Positions 50,891 through 59,280 of a DNA stretch of 63,834 nt are shown one piece after another. Source of the DNA: Methylobacterium sp. J-026 (GTDB lineage: Bacteria; Pseudomonadota; Alphaproteobacteria; Rhizobiales; Beijerinckiaceae); contig NZ_JAKSYC010000313.1 of assembly GCF_022829585.1 (NCBI RefSeq), positions 1 through 63,834 on the forward strand. Direction: 5' to 3'. The notes beneath the pieces are model-generated. The model did no database searches. It was not told the origin of the DNA and saw nothing but the letters and a program-made list of their open reading frames with translations. The stretch's first letter is position 1, and each line of letters opens with the position of its first letter. Made by a program: the position numbers and the translations under genes.

Positions 50891-53578
50891 ATGACCTCCG
50901 TTGTGACAGCTCCTCGTGGGAACGAACCCATGCGCGCGCTTGAGCCGCGGCTGTTCCCATACATCTGGCGGTATTCGAAGGGCGAACAGTTCCGGATCTG
51001 CGCCGTCGTCCTGGCCTCCCTGCCGTTCTACTTCGCCTCCCTCGACCTGCCCAAGCGCATCGTCAACGACGCGATCACCGGCAAGGCCTTCTCCCACGGC
51101 GAGGCGACCGCGCCGTTCCTGGAGATCACCGTGTCTTGGCCCGATCTGGTCGGTGGCGGGACGACGCGGCTGTTCGAGGGGTTCCAGGTCGACCGCTTCG
51201 AGCTGCTGCTCGGCCTGTCGACCTTGTTCCTCGGCCTCGTGCTGATCAACGGCGCGTTCAAGTTCTGGATCAACCTTCAGAAGGGCATTCTCGGCGAGCG
51301 GATGCTGCGGCGCCTGCGCTTCCAGCTGTTCAGCCTGATGCTGCGCTTCTCGCCGGAGGCCCAGCGGGAGGTGAAATCGTCCGAGACCGCCACGATCATC
51401 CGCGACGAGGTCGAGCCGATCGGCTCCTTCATCGGCGACGCGATCGTGGTGCCGGTGTTCCTGGGCACCCAGGCCGCCACCGCGCTCATCTTCATCATGA
51501 TGCAGAACCTGTGGCTCGGCCTCACGGCGGGCGGCATGGTCGGCGTGCAGATGATCGTGATCCCGCGGCTGCGGCGCGAGATCATCCGCCTCAGCCGCCG
51601 CCGCCAGATCGCCTCGCGCAACCTCGCCGGCCGCGTCGCCGAGGTGCTCGACGGCCTGCCGGCGGTGGTCATCAACGATACCGGCCGCTGGGAGCGGGCG
51701 GAGATCGGCGGCCGGCTCTACAGCCTCTACGACCTGCGCCTGCGGATCTACCGGCGCAAGTTCGCGGTCAAATACCTCAACAACCTGCTCGCCCAGATCA
51801 CCCCGTTCTTGTTCTACGCGATCGGCGGCTACTTCGCCCTCAAGGGCGAACTCGATATCGGCCAGCTCGTGGCTGTTCTCGCCGCCTATCGCGACCTGCC
51901 GCCGCCCCTCAAGGAACTGATCGACTGGGATCAGCAGCGCCTCGACGTGGAGGTGAAGTACGAGACCGTGGCGGCGCATTTCGGGCCGCAACGCCTCCGG
52001 CCGGGCGAGGCCGAGCTTCAGGAGACGCCCCCGCCGCTCGGCAGCCCGCTCAAGGTCGAGGGTCTGGCCCTGCGCGATCCGCAGGGCGGCCCGCCGATCG
52101 AGGTCGGCGACTTCGAAATGCGGCTGCCGGAGCGTATCGCCCTGGTGCCCCCCGGCCCGGTGGCGCAGGAATTCGCCCGCGTCCTCGCCGGTCTGCAGAC
52201 GGCCTCGAACGGAACGATCCGGATCGGCGAACACGACCTGTCGATCCTGCCGCGCCCCGTCCATGCCCACCGGATCGCCTTCGCCGGTCCGGACCCCGTG
52301 CTCTTTCCGGGCACCGTGCGCGACAACATCCTCTACGGCCTGCGGATCCGGCCCCTGCGGACCGGCCGCCTCGACCTCAGCAAGACGCGGATCAACGAGG
52401 CGGTGAAGACCGGCAACCCGTGCGACAGCGTCGACGATCCGTGGATCGACTACCGGCAGCTCGGGGCGCGGAACGCGGAGGATCTCGACGAACGCCTCCT
52501 CGACCTGGTCGGCCGGCTCCACCTCGGCGACGAGCTCTACCGGTTCGGCCTCAGCGCGCTCAGCTCGGTCACCCACGATACGCCGGCGGGCCAGCGCATG
52601 ATCGCGGCCCGGGAGCACCTGCGCACCCACTTCGTCCAGAAGGGTCTCGCCGACCTCGTGATCCCCTTCGCCCGGGGCAGCTACAACGATCAGGCGACCG
52701 TGGGGGAGAACCTGCTGTTCGGGGTGCCGCGCGACCCGACATTGATGGATCCGCACCGCCTGGCCGGAACTTCCCTGTTCCGCGCCGCCCTTGAGCGGGC
52801 CAAGCTCCTCGACGAACTCGACCGCATGGGCGTGGCCATCGCCAGCAACCTCAAGGATATTTTCGCCGACGTTCCGCCCGGCCATCCGCTGTTCCGGCGG
52901 TTCTCGCTGATCACCCCGGACGCCCTTCCGGATTATCTGCGCCGGCTCGCGCGCCTGCCCGGCGACGGGCGCCTGGGCGAAGCCGACAGCGTGGCCTTCC
53001 TGGCCCTGGCCCTCGCCTACGTGGAGCCGCGGATGCGCTTCGGCCTGCTCGACCAGGCGCTCAAGAACCGCATCGTCGGGGCGCGGAACGTCGTCCAGGG
53101 CTTCATGCATGGCGACGATGGCTGCGACATCGAATCCTACGACCCGAACCGGATCAATCCGCGCAGCACCGTGCTCGACAACCTGCTCTTCGGCCGCATC
53201 GACACGGCCCGGATGCACGGCGAGGCGATCATCCAACGGGAGGCGCGGGCGGTGTTCCGCGCCTTCGACCTCGAGCGATCGATCCAGCGCCGGGGCCTGG
53301 AGAAGCAGGTCGGCAATCGCGGGCAATTGCTGACCGAGCGTGTCCGCGTGCGGATCGGCCTCGCCCGGGCCATCCTGCGCGATCCGGAGGTGCTGGTCAT
53401 CGACCGGGTCGACGAGCATCTGGAGCACGGCGTCGACACGCTGCTCGCCGTCGCGGCGGCCACCCTGCCCCAGGCGAGCGTGATCGCCAGCCTGTCGGCC
53501 GAGGCGGATCCCGCGCGGTTCCCGGCCCGGTTGCCGCTCAAGAAGGCGGAGGCGCGCCTGCGCGCCGCCGCGGAATGA
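50891..53578 (+). CDS. ABC-transporter-like membrane protein with a degenerate nucleotide-binding domain
   Basis: An 895-residue protein. The N-terminal third (about 35-340) has helices of an ABC exporter domain (CAVVLASLPFYFASLDLPKRI, LLGLSTLFLGLVLING, PFLFYAIGGYFALKG). The ATPase part is abnormal: where Walker A should be (near 418-428) it reads LVPPGPVAQEF, with no GxxGxGKS/T. The LSGGQ signature before Walker B is LLTERVRVRI, and Walker B is LVIDRVDE (near 835). The segment following a Q-loop appears three times (DNILYG near 478, ENLLFG near 607, DNLLFG near 763), so the domain seems expanded. ATP hydrolysis by the canonical mechanism is unlikely. A P450 gene follows 64 bases downstream. 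ATG 50930 is an alternative start. Confidence 0.85.
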   Translation: MTSVVTAPRGNEPMRALEPRLFPYIWRYSKGEQFRICAVVLASLPFYFASLDLPKRIVNDAITGKAFSHGEATAPFLEITVSWPDLVGGGTTRLFEGFQVDRFELLLGLSTLFLGLVLINGAFKFWINLQKGILGERMLRRLRFQLFSLMLRFSPEAQREVKSSETATIIRDEVEPIGSFIGDAIVVPVFLGTQAATALIFIMMQNLWLGLTAGGMVGVQMIVIPRLRREIIRLSRRRQIASRNLAGRVAEVLDGLPAVVINDTGRWERAEIGGRLYSLYDLRLRIYRRKFAVKYLNNLLAQITPFLFYAIGGYFALKGELDIGQLVAVLAAYRDLPPPLKELIDWDQQRLDVEVKYETVAAHFGPQRLRPGEAELQETPPPLGSPLKVEGLALRDPQGGPPIEVGDFEMRLPERIALVPPGPVAQEFARVLAGLQTASNGTIRIGEHDLSILPRPVHAHRIAFAGPDPVLFPGTVRDNILYGLRIRPLRTGRLDLSKTRINEAVKTGNPCDSVDDPWIDYRQLGARNAEDLDERLLDLVGRLHLGDELYRFGLSALSSVTHDTPAGQRMIAAREHLRTHFVQKGLADLVIPFARGSYNDQATVGENLLFGVPRDPTLMDPHRLAGTSLFRAALERAKLLDELDRMGVAIASNLKDIFADVPPGHPLFRRFSLITPDALPDYLRRLARLPGDGRLGEADSVAFLALALAYVEPRMRFGLLDQALKNRIVGARNVVQGFMHGDDGCDIESYDPNRINPRSTVLDNLLFGRIDTARMHGEAIIQREARAVFRAFDLERSIQRRGLEKQVGNRGQLLTERVRVRIGLARAILRDPEVLVIDRVDEHLEHGVDTLLAVAAATLPQASVIASLSAEADPARFPARLPLKKAEARLRAAAE

Positions 53579-53642
53579 CGTCGGCGTGACCGGCGCGCGC
53601 GGCGGTTTACAGGTCCGCCCGTCTCCGGCACAGGATGGCGCC

Positions 53643-55079
53643 ATGCCCGTTCTTTCGGACGCGACCGTGACCCAGGCCCGGACGACCCCGAGCTTCGCGG
53701 GCCTGCCCCGCGTGGTGCCGCCGCACCGGGCACCGCCGGAGCGCGAGCTGCCGATCGCGGCCTATCTGCGCTCGATCCGCGACAACGGCCTCGATGGCTT
53801 CCCCCGGCGCGCCTACGAGGAGCCGGTGAGCCGCCGGGGCCTGCTCGGCCGGTGGAGCTTCGTCCTCAACGACCCGGAGGCGATCCGCCGGGTCCTGGTC
53901 GACAATCAGGCGAACTACGCGCGCACCACCGGCACGACCCGGATCCTGCGCCCGATCCTGGGCGACGGGCTCCTGATCAGCGAGGGCGCGGCGTGGCGCC
54001 ACCAGCGCCGGACCCTGGCACCGGCCTTCACGCCGCGGGCGATCGACGGCCTCGTGCCCCACATCGCGGCCGCGGTGACGGAGGGGCTGGATCACATCGC
54101 CGCCGAGGCCGCGGCGGGGCCCGTGGACCTGTTCAACGCCTTCTACCGGCTCGCCCTCGAAGTGGCGGGCCGCGCCATGTTCTCGGTGGGCATGGACGAG
54201 CACGGCGCCGAGCTGCGCCGGTTCATCGCCGAATATGCGGTGCGGATGGGCCGGCCGCACCTGCTCGACATCGTGACGCCGCCGGGTTGGCCGGTCCCGC
54301 TCGACTGGGCGCGGGCGCGCTTCCGCCGCCGCTGGATCCCGTTCCTCGACCGCATCATCGCGGCGCGCCAGCAGGCGGACCGGTCCCATGCCGGCTCCGG
54401 GGATCTGCTGGATTTGCTCACAGCGGCGCGCAATCCGGATACGGGCGCCGCCTTCACCCCGGCCGAACTGCGCGACCAAGTCGCCACGATGATCCTGGCC
54501 GGCCACGAGACCACGGCCGGCACCCTGTTCTGGGCCGCCTACCTGCTGGCGCTGGCCCCGGAGATGCAGGAGCGCGTCGCCGCCGAGGCGCGCAGCGCCG
54601 ATCTCGCCGACCCGACCGGCTGCCAGGGCGACGGGCGGCTGCCGCTGACCCGCGCGGTCATCGACGAGACCCTGCGCCTGTACCCGGCAGCCTTCGTGGT
54701 GGTCCGCCGGGCCCTCGGCCCCGACACCGTGGCGGGCCACCCGGTGAACAAGAACGACATCGTGATGGTGAGCCCCTGGGTCCTCCATCGGCACCGGACG
54801 CTCTGGTCGGATCCGGAGGCCTTCGATCCCGGCCGCTTCCTGCCGGGCGCGCCGACGCCGCCGCGCTTCGCCTATCTACCCTTCGGCGCCGGTCCGCGCG
54901 TCTGCATCGGCGCGCAATTCGCGCTCAGCGAGGCGGTGCTGGCTTTGGCGCTGCTGCTGGTCCGGTTCCGCCTCGTCCTGGACGACCACGAGCCGGTGCT
55001 GCCGCAGGCGGTGGTCACGACCCAGCCGGACAGGGCAGCCCGCTTCCGGCTGATCCCGCGGGATCCGGTCAGGCCCTGA
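53643..55079 (+). CDS. Cytochrome P450
   Basis: A 478-residue haem monooxygenase. Diagnostic motifs: I-helix ILAGHETTAGTLFW (oxygen-activating AGxET), ExxR in VIDETLRLYP, and the haem-thiolate loop LPFGAGPRVCIGAQFAL with the axial Cys (near 437). The sequence type (AGHETTAG, CIGAQFA) fits class VIII/CYP102-like or fatty-acid/terpene hydroxylating P450s, but a fused reductase is absent, so electrons come from separate ferredoxin or flavodoxin partners. It lies 64 bases downstream of the degenerate ABC protein on the same strand and may share its transcript. ATG 53643 puts MPVLSDATVTQ at the start. The substrate is unknown. Confidence 0.92.
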   Translation: MPVLSDATVTQARTTPSFAGLPRVVPPHRAPPERELPIAAYLRSIRDNGLDGFPRRAYEEPVSRRGLLGRWSFVLNDPEAIRRVLVDNQANYARTTGTTRILRPILGDGLLISEGAAWRHQRRTLAPAFTPRAIDGLVPHIAAAVTEGLDHIAAEAAAGPVDLFNAFYRLALEVAGRAMFSVGMDEHGAELRRFIAEYAVRMGRPHLLDIVTPPGWPVPLDWARARFRRRWIPFLDRIIAARQQADRSHAGSGDLLDLLTAARNPDTGAAFTPAELRDQVATMILAGHETTAGTLFWAAYLLALAPEMQERVAAEARSADLADPTGCQGDGRLPLTRAVIDETLRLYPAAFVVVRRALGPDTVAGHPVNKNDIVMVSPWVLHRHRTLWSDPEAFDPGRFLPGAPTPPRFAYLPFGAGPRVCIGAQFALSEAVLALALLLVRFRLVLDDHEPVLPQAVVTTQPDRAARFRLIPRDPVRP

Positions 55080-55307
55080 GGTGGGTGATCGTCGCAGTCA
55101 CCGGCCGCGCATCGGCCAGCGGCCGGACTTCACCTGCGCGCGAGACGCGTCCAGCAGGCGCTCGTCGGCGTTCGGTTCCCCGACGGAGACGTGGCGCGGA
55201 CGGGTCGGGTCGCGGTTCGGCGGAGGCTCCGACATGGCGAAGCCGCACCCGGCGGACCGGGCGCGACGCGCACTCTGGTAGGCCGGCGGGGCCGATCCCG
55301 GCCCGGC

Positions 55308-55649
55308 TCAAGCGGCCTTCTTGGAGGAGGCCGACTTCGAGCCCCCCTTGTTGGCCGCGACCTCGGCGAGCTTGGCCGCCAGCTTCGCATCGAGCTTGGC
55401 CGAGACGCCGAGCGGAAGCTCGATGTCGAGGCCCAAGGTCGAGACGCCCTCGCCGCGCTCCAGGGTGACCTTCACCTTGTCGGCTTCCACCGAGACATGG
55501 TTGGCGATCACCGCCAGGATCTCGTCGCGGAGCTGCATCACCAGGTCGGGACGCCCCGACTCGGCCCGCTCATGGGCGAGGATCAGCTGCAGGCGGTCGC
55601 GGGCGACGGTGCCGGAATTGCGCTTCTGGAAGATCCCCAGGATGCTCAT
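55308..55649 (-). CDS. minE: Cell division topological specificity factor MinE
   Basis: A 113-residue MinE. The N-terminal membrane and MinD-activating region is MSILGIFQKRNSGTVARDRLQLILAHERA, and the dimerising topological-specificity domain follows with MQLRDEILAVIANHVSVEADKVKVTLERG and STLGLDIELP. The C-terminal Ala/Lys/Ser-rich tail (about 88-113) is longer than in E. coli (88 residues). Its ATG overlaps the minD stop by four bases (ATGA), so translation is coupled. Its role is to drive MinD off the membrane and position the division septum. Last gene of minCDE. Confidence 0.97.
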   Translation of the reverse strand: MSILGIFQKRNSGTVARDRLQLILAHERAESGRPDLVMQLRDEILAVIANHVSVEADKVKVTLERGEGVSTLGLDIELPLGVSAKLDAKLAAKLAEVAANKGGSKSASSKKAA

Positions 55650-56461
55650 GCCGCCCTCCGCATGAACAGCTTGTCGAGGAACGACTTGCGCTCGACCGGC
55701 AGGCTCATCGGCACCTCCTCGCCCTTCAGCCGGCGCGCCGCGTCGGCATAGGCGCGGGCCGGGGCGCAGAGGGGGTTGTTGAGGGTGACGGGGCAGCCGA
55801 GGTTCGAGGCGCGCAGCACCTCCTGGCTCTCCGGAATGATGGCGAGCAGCGGGATCGACAGGATGTCGAGCACGTCCTCGGTCTTGAGCATGTCGCCGCG
55901 GTCGGCCCGGGACGGGTCGTAGCGGGTGAGGATCAGGTGCTTCTCCATCTCCTCGCCCTTCTCGGCCTTGGCCGTCTTGGAATCGAGCAGGCCGATGATC
56001 CGGTCGGAATCGCGCACCGAGGAGACCTCGGGGTTGGTCACGACCACCGCCACGTCGGCGTGGTGCATCGCGAGCTGGGCGCCCCGCTCGATGCCGGCCG
56101 GGGAATCGCAGATCACCCAGTCGAATTTTTCGCGGAGCTCTTCCATGACCCGGGCGACGCCCGCATCGGTGAGCGCGTCCTTGTCGCGGGTCTGCGAGGC
56201 CGGGAGCAGGTGCAGGGTGTCGACCCGCTTGTCCTTGATGAGCGCCTGCGAGAGCTTGGCGTCACCGTTGACCACGTTGATCAGGTCGTAGACGACCCGG
56301 CGCTCCGCACCCATGATCAGGTCGAGGTTGCGCAGGCCCACGTCGAAATCGACGACGCACACGCTCTGCCCGCCCTGCGCCAGGGCCGCTCCGAGGGCCG
56401 CGGTCGTCGTCGTCTTGCCGACGCCGCCCTTGCCCGATGTGACGACGAGAACCTTTGCCAC
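55646..56461 (-). CDS. minD: Septum site-determining ATPase MinD
   Basis: A 271-residue ParA/MinD ATPase. Deviant Walker A is VVTSGKGGVGKTTTTAALG near residues 6-24; the switch and Walker B region is VCVVDFDVGLRNLDLIMG and DWVICDSPAGIERGAQLAM. A C-terminal amphipathic membrane-targeting helix is present (SFLDKLFMRRAA). It cycles between membrane and cytosol, recruiting MinC. The start is GTG 56461, supported by GGGAG 9-13 bases upstream and the usual AKVLVVTSGKGG beginning. It lies 28 bases after minC and overlaps minE by four bases. Confidence 0.97.
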   Translation of the reverse strand: MAKVLVVTSGKGGVGKTTTTAALGAALAQGGQSVCVVDFDVGLRNLDLIMGAERRVVYDLINVVNGDAKLSQALIKDKRVDTLHLLPASQTRDKDALTDAGVARVMEELREKFDWVICDSPAGIERGAQLAMHHADVAVVVTNPEVSSVRDSDRIIGLLDSKTAKAEKGEEMEKHLILTRYDPSRADRGDMLKTEDVLDILSIPLLAIIPESQEVLRASNLGCPVTLNNPLCAPARAYADAARRLKGEEVPMSLPVERKSFLDKLFMRRAA

Positions 56462-56489
56462 GCGTCGATCTCCCTTGATCCAGAGCTTG

Positions 56490-57218
56490 CTAGTCCAAGC
56501 TTGCCATTCGGATGTTGCCGCCATCGAGCCAGACCTGAGCGGCCTTGCCGCGCAGGGCCGTGCCCATGTCCTCCGCCGTCCGCACGAGGCGGTCGATCCC
56601 CAGCAACTCGGGTTCGAACTTGCGGCAGTAGATTCGTGCGCGCGGGTTGCGCGCGGCTCCGGCGATCGCGCGTCCGCGCAGGGCGCCGTAGACGTGGATC
56701 GAGCCGCCGGCCAGGATCTCGGCCCCCGAGGAGACCGAGCCCATCACGGTGACGTCGCCGGTCGGGTTGATCACGCTCTGGCCGGAGCGGACCGAGCCCT
56801 CGACGGTGATCGAGGTGACCACCTGCCGCGCCGGCTCGGCCGGGACGGCGGGGATCTCGACCCGGTCGGACGGGCGCCCGGCGACGAGGAGCGGCGGCAG
56901 GGCGTCGACCGCCCGGTCGGTCCCCTCGATCCCCAGGACCGCGATGCCGCGGGCCTTGAGCTCACGCATCAGCATCTCGAGGGCATCCGGCTCGGGATTG
57001 AGCTGGGCGCAGTCCAGGATCACGGCCCGGCCCTTCAGCAGGGTTGGCGAGCGCTTGAGGACCGCGTCGAGGCCCGCGAGCCACTCGCGGAGCGGCGGCT
57101 CGGGGGAGAGGGCCAGGGCCTTGAAGGCCCGCCCGCGCAGGCTGAGCGGCCGGGGCGCGGAAGGAGCCGCCGCGGGGGCGGTCTCCGGGTCGGTCGGCTC
57201 GGTGAGGGTGTCGCTCAT
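56490..57218 (-). CDS. minC: Septum site-determining protein MinC
   Basis: A 242-residue FtsZ inhibitor. The N-terminal domain (about 20-110) has LSLRGRAFKALALSPEPPLREWLAGLDAVLKR and VILDCAQLNPEPDALEMLM. The C-terminal beta-helix MinD-binding domain is SVRSGQSV, GDVTVMGSVSSGAE, the very conserved AGGSIHVYGALRGRAIAGAA stretch, and YCRKFEPELLGI. It heads minCDE in the classical order. A second, related MinC lies 1.2 kb to the right, so this copy may share or specialise the role. ATG 57218 gives MSDTLTEP at the start. A CtrA-like box lies about 50-60 bases upstream. Confidence 0.96.
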   Translation of the reverse strand: MSDTLTEPTDPETAPAAAPSAPRPLSLRGRAFKALALSPEPPLREWLAGLDAVLKRSPTLLKGRAVILDCAQLNPEPDALEMLMRELKARGIAVLGIEGTDRAVDALPPLLVAGRPSDRVEIPAVPAEPARQVVTSITVEGSVRSGQSVINPTGDVTVMGSVSSGAEILAGGSIHVYGALRGRAIAGAARNPRARIYCRKFEPELLGIDRLVRTAEDMGTALRGKAAQVWLDGGNIRMASLD

Positions 57219-57669
57219 GTCGGCCCGTTAAGAGTCCTTACCGGACCATTGACGGGGGGTATGGTTACCGAAGGGTTAAGGTTTGGATCCGGTCGGCAAA
57301 TTCTGCCGGGATCCTGGTATCGGCGGACACTACGCTCCGGGCGGAGGCGCGACCGAGCGCACTCTACAACTTGCGATCTTCCCAAGGCCGTGCGCCGACC
57401 CGGCGTATCGGCGGGCTGCGTCGGGATCGGCTAAGCCGTTCCCGGGCCGAGCATTTCTCAAGATCGCCCTCGTTCAGCATGCCGCCGGAGCGGCCCCAGA
57501 GCGGGAATGAGCGACCAGCTGAAACGTGGCGTGTCTCGCGCTCTGCGATTGAAAGTTTTATTCGGCGACTCGCGGGATCTAAGGCCCGCGAACTGGTGAA
57601 CTCTCTGGGGGTCGGGCTCCGCCGACGAACGCGCTGAAGGATCGGCTCAACCGGTCGCGGCAACGGGTC
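57219..57669. other. Spacer between minC and the toxin-antitoxin locus
   Basis: No supported gene. It contains the minC promoter side with TTAC/TTAA motifs and then about 300 bases of lower GC content that look like non-coding remnant up to the toxin pseudogene. Short frames here show no family resemblance. Confidence 0.4.
57265..57279. promoter_or_regulatory. CtrA-like box upstream of minC
   Basis: TTAC-N7-TTAA matches TTAA-N7-TTAA at seven of eight positions, 47-61 bases before the minC start. It would link minCDE to cell-cycle control by CtrA; this is a motif match only. Confidence 0.4.
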
Positions 57670-57961
57670 CTAAAAACCCGCCTCCTTCTGATGCCGCACG
57701 GCCAGGATCGTGATCACATCGTCGTCAATGCGATAGCGGGCCACATAATTGCTGTCCCCGAAATCGATCAGCCAGTCCCGGTCTTCTTCGGGCAGGTCCT
57801 CGATCCGCCGGCCCATTCGGGGATGCGCGCGCAGATCCTGCACCCGCCTGAATAATCGCTTCACCGGCACGTTTGGCAGCCGAGGGATTCTTTGGACGCA
57901 GGAACGCCCGGAGCCGTTCGCGGTCACGGAGTGCCCTGGCGGCGAAGACTACGTGTGACAT
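57670..57961 (-). pseudogene. parE: Frameshifted RelE/ParE-type toxin
   Basis: Two overlapping frames together make one ParE/RelE-superfamily toxin. The first runs from ATG 57961 (MSHVVFAARALRDRERLRAFLRPKNPSAAKRAGEAIIQ). The second continues VQDLRAHPRMGRRIEDLPEEDRDWL, FGDSNYVARYRIDDDVITILAVRHQKEAGF to a TAG at 57670-57672. The join falls at about 57851-57856, where a three-base C run (G run on the coding strand) appears to hold one extra base; removing it restores one frame of about 96 residues. Expression would give a truncated, probably inactive protein. It overlaps the antitoxin by 13 bases, in antitoxin-then-toxin order. Confidence 0.85.
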
Positions 57962-58227
57962 TCCGGGGGCGGCAGCTCGCCCTCAGTCCCCCAGCTCGCC
58001 AGCCAGGTCTCGACCTCCTCGGCTGTCGCTTGAAGGCCGGTCGCCTGGGCGTCGTCCCAGGCCTTCAACGTTGCCTGCCGCAGCAATCCGCGTTTTTCCT
58101 CACGCTCGACGTACTGCATGATGGCTTCACGCATGATCCAATGCGGCGCGCGGCGGCAAATCTCGGCCAGATGCTGGACTTGGCCTTTCAGGGTGTCGTC
58201 GGGTTTGATCGAGGTCAGCGCGGCCAT
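57949..58227 (-). CDS. CopG/ribbon-helix-helix antitoxin
   Basis: A 92-residue protein with an N-terminal ribbon-helix-helix: AALTSIKPDDTLKGQVQHLAEICRRAPHWIMREAIMQYVEREEKR (about 2-46). A C-terminal toxin-neutralising region follows (AWDDAQATGLQATAEEVETWLASW). It should bind its own promoter as a dimer and neutralise the ParE-type toxin encoded immediately downstream, whose gene it overlaps by 13 bases. The toxin is frameshifted, so this antitoxin may be an orphan. ATG 58227 has a G-run 8 bases upstream. Confidence 0.85.
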   Translation of the reverse strand: MAALTSIKPDDTLKGQVQHLAEICRRAPHWIMREAIMQYVEREEKRGLLRQATLKAWDDAQATGLQATAEEVETWLASWGTEGELPPPECHT

Positions 58228-58412
58228 GATAGGCCCCCTGCTGAGGTAATGCCTCGGAACACGATACCCGTTCGAACGGCCGGTCCACGGCTGGGGACGC
58301 CCAGCGTTCCGACGGTCGGGATGCTGGCCTTCAGACGGCGAAACCGTCCGGGCGGGCGCGGTGAAGGACCCCCTGGGCCGCGGCCGATCGGTCGGCGGTC
58401 TCGATGCTCCGC

Positions 58413-59129
58413 TCACCCCCGCTCGAACAGGTTGAGCTTGATCGCATCCTCAAGGAGCCGCACCTCGACAGCCTGTCCGCGGAAGGCAGGGTCGAGGTCG
58501 TCGGCGGCGCGGTAGAGGCCGTCGATCGCCACGAGTTCCGGCTCGAAGCGGCGGCACCAGATCCGCGCGGTCGGGTTGCCGGCGGCGCCCGCGATCGCCC
58601 GGCCGCGCAGGGCGCCGTAGACGTGGATCGAGCCGCCCGCGATCACCTCGGCCCCCGAGGCCACGGCGCCGAGCACCGTGACGTCGCCTTCGAGATGCAG
58701 CACGGTCTGGCCCGACCGCACCGGCGCGTCGAGGATCAGCGATCGGACGGCTTCCTTGGGCGGAGGCTCGGCCGGCGCAGCCTCCTCGCCCGGCGTGGCG
58801 ATCTCGCCGGCCGGGCGCCCCCCCGACAGGGCCGGGGGCGCCCCGGATCCGAGGAGCGCCGGCGGCGCCCCCTCGACACCCAGGATGGCGATGTTGCGGG
58901 CGGCGAGATCCGCCAGCAAGCCATCGAGATCCTCCCGCGTCAGCCGCAGGCCCGCGAGATCGAGGATCACCGGGCGCCCGGCGAAGAAGTTGGGCGCGCG
59001 CCGGTTCAGGGCGTCGAGATCGCCGAGCCAATCGGCGACGGGCGGCACCGGCGCCAGGACGGTGGCCATGAAGGAGCGGCCGCGGAAGCGGATCGGCGGG
59101 CGCGCCGGCTCGGATGTCGGCTGGGTCAC
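58413..59129 (-). CDS. Second MinC paralogue
   Basis: A 238-residue MinC homologue distinct from the minCDE copy. The N-terminal domain is PIRFRGRSFMATVLAPVPPVADWLGDLDALNRRAPNFF with VILDLAGLRLTREDLDGLLADLAARNIAILGVEG. The linker carries LGSGAPPALSGGRPAGEIATPGEEAAPAEPP, and the C-terminal beta-helix domain keeps GDVTVLGAVASGAE and the same AGGSIHVYGALRGRAIAGAA stretch as the first copy. No minD or minE accompanies it. The only in-frame start near the domain boundary is GTG 59129 (VTQPTSEP); no good ribosome-binding site is seen. It diverges from addA across about 150 bases. Confidence 0.88.
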   Translation of the reverse strand: MTQPTSEPARPPIRFRGRSFMATVLAPVPPVADWLGDLDALNRRAPNFFAGRPVILDLAGLRLTREDLDGLLADLAARNIAILGVEGAPPALLGSGAPPALSGGRPAGEIATPGEEAAPAEPPPKEAVRSLILDAPVRSGQTVLHLEGDVTVLGAVASGAEVIAGGSIHVYGALRGRAIAGAAGNPTARIWCRRFEPELVAIDGLYRAADDLDPAFRGQAVEVRLLEDAIKLNLFERG

Positions 59130-59280
59130 GGGCGTATATCGGCGTCGCGGAAGGGTCGCCTGCATCCATGCGGCGGCGCCGCGCCCGGGGCAATCCCACA
59201 ACGCCCGGTGTGACGCCCTGCGCGGGCCCCCGGGCCGTTTCTGTTGTAGAGAGAGATGGCAGTCGAGCCGGACCGGACCG

